Shown: positions 5,513 through 10,292 of the stretch, in pieces
Layout of the letters: each line of letters opens with the position of its first letter
How positions within the stretch are numbered: the stretch's first letter is position 1
From: an uncultured Eubacteriales bacterium
GTDB taxonomy: Bacteria > Bacillota > Clostridia > Oscillospirales > Acutalibacteraceae
Length of the DNA: 10,292 nt
Direction of reading: 5' to 3'
Assembly (NCBI GenBank): GCA_900321595.1
Contig: ONWP01000332.1
Location: 1-10,292, forward strand
Made by a program: the position numbers and the translations under genes
Notes under the pieces: generated by a model
Databases searched by the model: none
What the model saw: only the letters and a program-made list of their open reading frames with translations
What the model was told of the DNA's origin: nothing

Positions 5513-6592
5513 ATGAAAAGGAAGAGTCGGATCGCTCTCTGCCTGCTGACGGCAGCGCTTCTGCTGGTCGTGCTGGCGCTGCAGGGGTTTGCCGGCACAG
5601 AGGCGTCCGGGAGCTGCGGCAGATACCTGAAGTGGTCGCTCTCTGACGACGGGCGCTTTGCCGTCACCGGCAGCGGCGCCATGACCAATTATTATCTGAC
5701 GGATTATCACTGGAGCGCGAAGGAGTATAAGATTCGCAGCGTGACCGTCGCCGAGGGCTGCACGTCTGTCGGCTATTTCGCGTTCCAGTACTGCAACAAT
5801 ATGCGCGCGCTCACGCTGCCAGCCACGGTCAAGACTGTGGGCTACGGCGCGTTTATGAACTGCACGGCGCTTGAGGCGCTCGACCTGCCTGACGGCGTGA
5901 CCGGCTGCGGCCAGAACAGCTTCCAGAACTGCATGTCCCTGCGAACCGCGTATCTGGGGCAGAGCCTCAAATCCATCGCGTACGCCACCTTCAGCGGCTG
6001 CGCCCGCCTGGAAAAGATCTATCTGCCGAAGACGCTCAGCTCGATCTCGGCGTTCGCGTTCCTTGCCTGCGACCGCCTGACGGACGTGTATTTCGGCGGC
6101 ACACAGGAGCAGTGGGACGCGATCAGCGTGAACGCCCGGGGCAACGATACGCTCCAGAGCGCGGCGCTGCACCTGAACGCGGCGCGTGCGGATTTCGACC
6201 CGTCGAGCCAGACGGAGACCACGGCGCAGCCGGCGACGGCTCCCGCCGATCAGACGACCGTGACGACGGCGCCTGTGGATCAGCCGGTCGTGACGACGGC
6301 GCCCGCCGAAACGCCGGTCGAGACGACCGCGCCGGCGGAGCTCCCCGCGGAGACGACGATCCCGACAGAACCGCAGAGCGTTGAGATCCTGCTGGCAGCC
6401 GGACCGATGACCATGTCCGGCGACGTCAACGCCGACGGGCGCGTCACGGCTGCGGACGCGCGTCTGGCACTGCGTATCTCGGCGAAGCTGGACGCGACCG
6501 GCGATCTGCTGGCGGCGGATCTCAGCGGAGACGGACGTGTGACCGCGTCTGAGGCGCGGCAGATCCTGCGGATGAGCGCGGGGTTAGTATAA
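5513..6592 (+). CDS. Secreted BspA-like leucine-rich-repeat protein with Thr/Pro linker and C-terminal dockerin-like module
   Basis: This 359-residue protein is predicted to be exported: basic N-terminus MKRKSR, hydrophobic core (7-24) and likely cleavage near GFAG (25-28). Residues 35-60 (CGRYLKWSLSDDG...TGSGAMTNY) match the N-terminal cap common in BspA-like proteins. Five LRR_5-type repeats follow with an exact 23-residue period, marked by F-x-x-C at C94, C117, C140, C163 and C186. Residues 232-290 form a Thr/Pro/Ala linker that includes four ten-residue units. The C-terminus has two dockerin-like calcium loops: GDVNADGRVTAADAR (303-317; D304, N306, D308, D315) and DLSGDGRVTASEAR (336-349). 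BspA-type repeats are associated with surface adhesion; dockerin-type modules bind cohesins in some Clostridia. No cohesin is visible here, so the binding partner is unknown. The ATP-grasp gene starts 17 bases downstream, in the same transcript. Confidence 0.9.
   Translation: MKRKSRIALCLLTAALLLVVLALQGFAGTEASGSCGRYLKWSLSDDGRFAVTGSGAMTNYYLTDYHWSAKEYKIRSVTVAEGCTSVGYFAFQYCNNMRALTLPATVKTVGYGAFMNCTALEALDLPDGVTGCGQNSFQNCMSLRTAYLGQSLKSIAYATFSGCARLEKIYLPKTLSSISAFAFLACDRLTDVYFGGTQEQWDAISVNARGNDTLQSAALHLNAARADFDPSSQTETTAQPATAPADQTTVTTAPVDQPVVTTAPAETPVETTAPAELPAETTIPTEPQSVEILLAAGPMTMSGDVNADGRVTAADARLALRISAKLDATGDLLAADLSGDGRVTASEARQILRMSAGLV
6263..6382 (+). repeat. Four in-frame 30-base repeats encoding TTAP-type linker units
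   Basis: Units begin at 6263, 6293, 6323 and 6353. Each starts with ACGAC and encodes TTAP or TTIP followed by six variable residues containing Pro and acidic residues. The units form a flexible Thr/Pro linker, a likely site for O-glycosylation if the host has such a system. Copy number could vary between strains. Confidence 0.72.
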
Positions 6593-6609
6593 ATCACAGA
6601 TCGGAGCGA

Positions 6610-7635
6610 ATGAAATTGGATCTCAAGTATCTGAAACGAGTCGCGGGCGGACTGGATCTGGAAAAGATCGACGGCTATCTGGACGCCGTGAAGGAGAAGA
6701 ACGGCAAGCCGAAGGCCGCGATCCTCGCCGATATGACCAATTGTCTGGTGCGTTACGGCGCCGGCTTCAATGATTATATCATCTTCGAGTTCTACAACAT
6801 GAACGCAAAGCAGCGCGACACCTATATGACGCGGCTGCGCAATAAGAAATTCAATCTGGCGATGAATTCGCGGGAGCACTCCGACGTCTTCAACCTCAAA
6901 AACCAGTTTTACGCCGTGTTCGCGGATCTGCTGGGCCGGGCGTTCCTGGATCTGGGCAAATGCACCGACGAGGAGCTCGGCGCGTTCCTGCTCCGTCGCC
7001 CGGAGATCATCGCCAAGCCGAACGGCGGCGAGTGCGGCGCGGGCATCGAGAAGCTGAGAAAGGTCGATTTCGCGGCGATGGAGGATGCGGTGCGGTATCT
7101 GCGCGACCCCGCGAAAAATTTCGGCGTCGTCGAGGATGTGCTCTATCAGCATGAGAAGATGTCCGAGCTGTATCCCCACAGCGTCAACTGCCTGCGCATG
7201 TGCACGCTTGTGGTAAACGGCGAGGCGCACTACCTGTACGCGGTGCTCAAGACCGGCAACCACGGCAAATTTGTGGACAATCTGGAAAACGGCGGCTACG
7301 CCTGTCACGTTGATCTGGAGAAGGGCGTCGTCATCGGTCCCGGCCACACCTCCGGGCGGGAGATCCGCGAGGTACACGAGGCGACCGGCGTCGCGTTCCG
7401 GGGCTTCGAGATCCCTTACGCGCGCGAAGCGATCGAGCTGGTCAAAAAGGCCGCGCTCTACGTGCCGGACGTGCGCTATGTGGGCTGGGACGTCGCGATC
7501 CTGCCGGACGGCCCCGTGCTCATCGAGGGCAACGACTACACGGCCTACGACTTCCCGCAGCTGCCGGACGACAGCGTGGCGCGCTTCGGGCTTGTGGGAC
7601 AGCTGCGAAAGCTCTTGCCGGACTATAAATTCTGA
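6610..7635 (+). CDS. Sugar-transfer-associated ATP-grasp family protein
   Basis: The 341-residue product resembles the sugar-transfer-associated ATP-grasp family, cytoplasmic ATP-dependent ligase-like proteins often found with polysaccharide genes. Visible elements are IIAKPNGGECGAGIEKL (133-149), with K136 and a glycine-rich loop for ATP; SVNCLRMCT (191-199); a GGY segment (228-230); the family-typical HEATGVAFRGFEIPY (256-270); and YVGWDVAILPDGPVLIEGN (290-308), where E306 and N308 are the likely metal ligands. No signal peptide or membrane helix is seen. The substrate is unknown. GGAG at 6603-6606 is only three bases from ATG 6610; a TTG at 6616 has a better nine-base spacing and would remove just two residues, so the exact start is uncertain. 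It is cotranscribed with the LRR-dockerin gene, hinting at a cell-surface job. No glycosyltransferase is adjacent. Confidence 0.86.
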   Translation: MKLDLKYLKRVAGGLDLEKIDGYLDAVKEKNGKPKAAILADMTNCLVRYGAGFNDYIIFEFYNMNAKQRDTYMTRLRNKKFNLAMNSREHSDVFNLKNQFYAVFADLLGRAFLDLGKCTDEELGAFLLRRPEIIAKPNGGECGAGIEKLRKVDFAAMEDAVRYLRDPAKNFGVVEDVLYQHEKMSELYPHSVNCLRMCTLVVNGEAHYLYAVLKTGNHGKFVDNLENGGYACHVDLEKGVVIGPGHTSGREIREVHEATGVAFRGFEIPYAREAIELVKKAALYVPDVRYVGWDVAILPDGPVLIEGNDYTAYDFPQLPDDSVARFGLVGQLRKLLPDYKF

Positions 7636-7640
7636 GAAAA

Positions 7641-7691
7641 AAGAAAACCGCTGTGAACGGCTTCCCGCAGAAGCGCTCACAGCGTTTTTTT
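7641..7691. terminator. Bidirectional intrinsic terminator between convergent genes
   Basis: A perfect eight-base-pair outer stem (7649-7656 with 7677-7684) encloses a five-base-pair inner stem (7660-7664 with 7670-7674). Seven T residues follow on the plus strand (7685-7691), and an A-rich stretch (7637-7647) precedes it, giving a T-rich tail on the minus strand. It therefore serves both the ATP-grasp unit and the minus-strand Cof-type gene, whose stop codon lies only three bases away. Confidence 0.88.
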
Positions 7692-7693
7692 GT

Positions 7694-8524
7694 TCAGTTT
7701 TGTCCCTCGCGTTCGAGCAGGAATTTCAGAACGCCGTGATCGGTGTTCGCGTCGATCACGAGGTCGGCCCGCTCGCGCACCTCGGGTCTGGCGTTCGACA
7801 CGGCGACGCGCAGGTCACTGACCTCGAACATGGGCAGATCGTTGAGATTGTCCCCGAAGGTCACGACCCGGTCGAAGCCGTAAAGCGTCTTCATCTCCAG
7901 CACGGCGTTGCGTTTTGACGCGTCCGCGGCGGCGACCTCCAGGAACCAGCTGTCCGGGTAGTAGATGTCGCGGTAGCATTCCGCGTGCAGGCCGGGATCC
8001 TCCCGCAGACGGGCGGCGGCGCGTTCCAGCAGCGCGCGCGGGCCCTGTACGGAGTAGAACAGCGCGCCTTCGTCGATCGTGCCGCGCAGATCGTCCGTAT
8101 GGGTGAACCGCTTGCCGTAGCGCTCGACCCGTTCGCGCAGGAAGTCCTCCGCGCCCGGCGCGTCGAGGTTCTCATAGTAAACGGTCATCCTGCCGTCCCG
8201 GATGCAGTAGATAAAGCCCGTGCCCACGTCGTTGACAGCCGTGTCGAGCATCAGCTCCAGCGACTGCCGGGACGGGTATTTCGTATGGACGAACGCGTCC
8301 CGCGCCAGATCGTACCAGGTGACGCCGTTCATCAGGATCACGGGCAGGCGCAGCGGCACGCCGGCCAAAATGTATTTCACCGTGGCCTGCGTGCGGGCTG
8401 TCGCGGCCGTGAACGCGAGCCCCGCGTCAAGGAGCCTGCCGAGCGCCTCCCGGTCCGCGTCGTCCAGAAACGCGTCCCGGTTCAGCAGCGTTCCGTCCAG
8501 ATCGGATATGTAAAGGGTGTTCAT
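7694..8524 (-). CDS. Cof-type HAD-superfamily phosphatase (subfamily IIB)
   Basis: This 276-residue protein is a Cof/YidA-like HAD phosphatase, a family that dephosphorylates small metabolites such as sugar phosphates, pyridoxal phosphate or flavin nucleotides. Motif I is YISDLDGTLL (5-14) with D8 and D10. Motif II is TAATAR (39-44). Motif III lysine is K204 in ASKRNAV. Motif IV is FGDNLNDLPMF (223-233). The long middle segment (about 85-185) is the C2-type cap, which sets substrate choice and is poorly conserved, so no substrate can be named. GGGAG on the minus strand (plus 8530-8534) lies five bases before ATG. It follows the beta-helix gene on the same strand, but a good terminator lies between them, ending 12 bases before this start. 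No convincing promoter of its own was seen, so its expression may depend on read-through. Confidence 0.93.
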   Translation of the reverse strand: MNTLYISDLDGTLLNRDAFLDDADREALGRLLDAGLAFTAATARTQATVKYILAGVPLRLPVILMNGVTWYDLARDAFVHTKYPSRQSLELMLDTAVNDVGTGFIYCIRDGRMTVYYENLDAPGAEDFLRERVERYGKRFTHTDDLRGTIDEGALFYSVQGPRALLERAAARLREDPGLHAECYRDIYYPDSWFLEVAAADASKRNAVLEMKTLYGFDRVVTFGDNLNDLPMFEVSDLRVAVSNARPEVRERADLVIDANTDHGVLKFLLEREGQN

Positions 8525-8536
8525 CGTTTCTCCCGT

Positions 8537-8574
8537 AAAAACGGACGCATGAGGCCGTAAGCCCCGTGCGCCCG
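8537..8574 (-). terminator. Intrinsic terminator after the beta-helix gene
   Basis: Read on the minus strand, an eight-base-pair outer stem (8574-8567 with 8549-8542, one G-U pair), a single unpaired base on each side, and a five-base-pair inner stem (8565-8561 with 8555-8551) with a five-base loop are followed by five T residues (8541-8537). It ends just upstream of the Cof-type gene's ribosome binding site. Confidence 0.83.
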
Positions 8575-8592
8575 GTTCGGTTATTCTGCTGA

Positions 8593-10020
8593 TTATTTTG
8601 TCAGGGCGATGTCGGCGTCGCCTGTACCGCTGAACAGATTGCGCAGGAAGTTCGCGACGATCTGGATCAGCTTGCCGACGCGCTCGAAGAACGTGCCCAG
8701 GAAGCCGAGCCCCTTCGCGCTGGTCTTCCAGGTCGCCACGAGGGTGATCTCCTCGGCGTCCGGCACGATGCTGCCGCTGTAGACGGCGCTGCCGTTATAG
8801 GTCCAGGCGGTGAAGCTGGCGTTGTTGACAATGGAGGGCATCGGCAGCCAGCCGTAGGGCTGACCGACGAGGTAGATGCGCTCCGTGGTGTCGATGGTGC
8901 CCATCTCGGTCTCGAAGTGAACGACGACGGTGTTGGGAACGCTGACGCGGCCGTCCACCACATAGTAGGAGTCGCCGGTGGCGTTGTTGTAGAGGTAGCC
9001 CGTCACGTCGGAATCGGTGCGGATGTAGCCGGTCGTCGCGCCGGCGCCGTAGGCCTTCTGCGTCTTCACGCCGACCTTCGCGCCCTCAACGAACGCGGGG
9101 GAGATCGCAAGGCTGACGGTGTTGTTCGCGCCGGACAGATAAACGTCGCCCGTCGCGCTGTCGTTGTCGTAGATGTAGGCGCTGCCGCCGACGGTGACCG
9201 TGGTGCCCGCGTCCACATACACGGCGCCCAGACCGCTCGCGGAGGTGTTGCCGGTGATCCTGCCGCCGGTGATGGTCGCCTTCGCGCCGGATTCGACGGA
9301 GATCGCGCCGCCCCACTCGGCCGCCTTACAGCCGGTGATCTCGCCGGCCTTCATGGTGACGGACGCGCCGTTTCTCGCCGCGTCGATCGCGCCGGCGTCG
9401 CGGGTCGCCTCACAGTCGGCGATCACGCCGCCGAGGATGAAGAGCGAAGCGTTGTTGAACAGGATGATCGCGCCGCCGAAGGACGCCTTGCAGTTCTCGA
9501 TGCGCGAGCCGGTCTCCAGATTGACGGTGGTCTCGGCTGCCGTTTCGCTGTCGGCGCCCGCGGCGATCGCGCCGCCGTTGCCGGTCGAGTAGCCGTTCTT
9601 GACGACCGCGCCGTTCGAGAGCGTCAGCGCGCCGCTGCTCACGAGCAGCAGGGGGGAGGCGGATTCCGCCTCCTGGCCGTCGACCGTGACGGAGGCGAGC
9701 GTCAGCCGGCCGCCGGTCACGTTGAAGAGCGGTCCGTCAAAACCATCGGCGCGGGTGATGGCCACGTCGCCGGACGCGGCGTTGACGGTGACGGATTTGT
9801 CAATGGTGTAGGTCGTATCCACGGTGATGCTCGCATTGAGCGTGACGGTGGAATTCGCCGTGGCCTGCGCCATCATCTCGGCGAAGGTGCCTTCGCCTTT
9901 CTTCGTGGCGCGCAGATACAGCGTGGCCTCGGGCGTTGCCGCCGAGGCGATCAGGGAAAGACCGGTCAGCGCCATGATGAGCGTCAGGACCAGCGCGATG
10001 GTTTTGCGGAATGTCTTCAT
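8593..10020 (-). CDS. Secreted right-handed beta-helix protein with InlB-type repeat and C-terminal amphipathic tail
   Basis: The 475-residue protein begins with a clear signal peptide (MKTFRKTIALVLTLIMALTG..., cleavage likely after ASA at 25-27). Residues 55-320 are Thr/Val/Gly-rich with repeated GGAI-type turns at about 149-152, 182-185, 209-212, 237-240 and 264-266, and NC/DC/GC positions at C177, C203 and C231. That is roughly 27-33 residues per coil, typical of a parallel beta-helix of the pectate-lyase-like, adhesin or polymorphic outer-membrane-protein kind. Residues 366-431 (VVHFETEMGT...GWLPMPS...FTAWTYNGSAV...LVATWK) resemble an InlB/Listeria-Bacteroides beta-grasp repeat. Residues 438-463 form an amphipathic, Phe-rich helix, and the protein ends without LPxTG or an SLH domain. 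Function is unknown: a surface or secreted adhesin or carbohydrate-binding protein is likely, and catalytic residues are not evident. It has its own promoter and terminator. GGAGGG (10032-10027) is six bases before ATG. Confidence 0.87.
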   Translation of the reverse strand: MKTFRKTIALVLTLIMALTGLSLIASAATPEATLYLRATKKGEGTFAEMMAQATANSTVTLNASITVDTTYTIDKSVTVNAASGDVAITRADGFDGPLFNVTGGRLTLASVTVDGQEAESASPLLLVSSGALTLSNGAVVKNGYSTGNGGAIAAGADSETAAETTVNLETGSRIENCKASFGGAIILFNNASLFILGGVIADCEATRDAGAIDAARNGASVTMKAGEITGCKAAEWGGAISVESGAKATITGGRITGNTSASGLGAVYVDAGTTVTVGGSAYIYDNDSATGDVYLSGANNTVSLAISPAFVEGAKVGVKTQKAYGAGATTGYIRTDSDVTGYLYNNATGDSYYVVDGRVSVPNTVVVHFETEMGTIDTTERIYLVGQPYGWLPMPSIVNNASFTAWTYNGSAVYSGSIVPDAEEITLVATWKTSAKGLGFLGTFFERVGKLIQIVANFLRNLFSGTGDADIALTK

Positions 10021-10056
10021 CGGAAACCCTCCGTATTTACAGAATTATCCAAATTC

Positions 10057-10085
10057 ATTATACCCGATGATCCCCGGTTTGTAAA
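10057..10085 (-). promoter_or_regulatory. Sigma-A promoter for the beta-helix gene
   Basis: On the minus strand TTTACA (10085-10080) and a perfect TATAAT (10062-10057) are spaced by 17 bases. Transcription would start near 10050, giving a leader of about 30 bases. Its -35 lies 24 bases from the -35 of a plus-strand promoter, so the two are divergent and could share regulation. Confidence 0.87.
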
Positions 10086-10109
10086 GAGGAAAATGCGTCG
10101 CTTTGGTGA

Positions 10110-10138
10110 TTTACTTCGGCAAAAAACGCGGTTATAAT
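10110..10138 (+). promoter_or_regulatory. Divergent sigma-A promoter driving a short structured transcript
   Basis: TTTACT (10110-10115) and a perfect TATAAT (10133-10138) are spaced by 17 bases. The predicted start is near 10145. No good start codon with a ribosome binding site follows before a strong terminator at 10197-10232, so the product would be a short RNA of about 85-90 bases. Confidence 0.65.
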
Positions 10139-10144
10139 AAAAAA

Positions 10145-10232
10145 AGGACAGTTTCCCGACATTTCGGCGCCGTGACGTACGGAGCGAAACGGGCGGACGC
10201 TTCGTCCCTGCCGGGCGGAGCGTTTTATTGTT
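10145..10232 (+). ncRNA. Candidate small structured RNA or leader (unrecognised)
   Basis: The span lies between a promoter and an intrinsic terminator and contains no plausible reading frame. Its 5' half folds into one long hairpin: 10155-10158 with 10090-10093 plus 100 (that is 10190-10193), then 10162-10166 with 10185-10189, one C-G pair (10168 with 10184), and 10170-10173 with 10179-10182 closing a five-base loop, with a three-base bulge at 10159-10161. The terminator hairpin follows directly. I do not recognise a known riboswitch, SRP RNA or 6S RNA. It could be a small regulatory RNA, or an attenuator-type leader for the gene just beyond the window. The fold was done by eye. Confidence 0.42.
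10197..10232 (+). terminator. Intrinsic terminator upstream of the last promoter
   Basis: A ten-base-pair stem (10198-10207 with 10213-10222, two G-U pairs; an additional A-U pair 10197 with 10223 is possible) with loop CTGCC is followed by a T-rich tract (10223-10232). No plus-strand gene lies upstream within the window that would need it, since the neighbouring gene points the other way. Confidence 0.75.
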
Positions 10233-10260
10233 GACAGAACGGCGCGTGCGGTGATACAAT
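10231..10260 (+). promoter_or_regulatory. Strong sigma-A promoter for a gene beyond the window
   Basis: A perfect TTGACA (10231-10236) and TACAAT (10255-10260) are spaced by 18 bases, with a TG at 10252-10253 forming an extended -10. The -35 begins in the T tract of the preceding terminator. Confidence 0.86.
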
Positions 10261-10279
10261 ATCTTAAAAGAATCAATCT

Positions 10280-10285
10280 GGGAGG
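10280..10285 (+). promoter_or_regulatory. Ribosome binding site of a gene starting just after the window
   Basis: GGGAGG at 10280-10285 lies seven bases before the window ends and follows the promoter at 10231-10260. A start codon at about 10293 is expected, so the gene itself is not visible and no product can be named. Confidence 0.65.
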
Positions 10286-10292
10286 ATACGGC

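Noticed and set aside
6263..6382. CRISPR-like or minisatellite reading of the 30-base repeats
   Set aside because: The repeats are in frame, degenerate and encode a Thr/Pro linker; no spacer-repeat pattern exists.
6280..7680. 466-codon open frame on the minus strand opposite the ATP-grasp gene
   Set aside because: It runs through the bidirectional terminator and the dockerin-coding region and has the Val/Arg/His-rich look of an antisense shadow.
8917..10137. 406-codon open frame on the plus strand opposite the beta-helix gene
   Set aside because: Its Gly/Arg/Asp/Val-rich composition reflects the repeats of the minus-strand gene, and it overlaps that gene's promoter.
10017..10276. Two short minus-strand frames at the right edge
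   Set aside because: They cross three promoters and a terminator, have no ribosome binding site seen, and encode basic low-information sequences.

Overview
The window reads as chromosomal DNA of a GC-rich Clostridia member, most likely from the Oscillospiraceae/Ruminococcaceae gut lineage. This is inference from four things: sigma-A-type promoters with strong AGGAGG ribosome binding sites; a murG-divIB-ftsZ order with no ftsA; a compact archaeal/eukaryote-type prolyl-tRNA synthetase; and secreted BspA-like, dockerin and beta-helix proteins. No 16S or other taxonomic marker is present, so the family assignment is tentative. Coding density is high, no gap between genes exceeds about 275 bases, and I see no mobile element, CRISPR array, tRNA or rRNA.

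Bases 1-2914 are the end of a division and cell-wall cluster: the 3' part of murG, a divIB/ftsQ-type gene with a remarkable acidic tail, and ftsZ, which has its own extended -10 promoter and is closed by an intrinsic terminator. Bases 2985-5386 form a second unit led by a near-consensus promoter: acpP, then a HAD phosphatase-like gene whose TTG start overlaps the acpP stop, then proS, ending in a modest terminator.

Bases 5456-7691 form a third unit with a strong promoter: a secreted leucine-rich-repeat protein with a Thr/Pro linker and a C-terminal dockerin-like module, followed 17 bases later by a sugar-transfer-associated ATP-grasp enzyme. The unit ends at a bidirectional terminator shared with the convergent minus-strand genes.

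Bases 7694-10085 are on the minus strand: a large secreted beta-helix protein with its own promoter and its own terminator, then a Cof-type HAD phosphatase directly downstream. The last ~200 bases (10086-10292) hold a plus-strand promoter, about 85 bases that fold into two hairpins (the second a good intrinsic terminator), then a second strong promoter and a ribosome binding site for a gene that starts just outside the window. The promoter-hairpin-terminator unit is the best candidate for something undescribed: a small RNA or a leader regulator.

Most genes here are recognisable families. The more unusual points are the acidic DivIB tail, the acpP-HAD coupling, the pairing of a dockerin/LRR surface protein with an ATP-grasp gene, and the putative small RNA.
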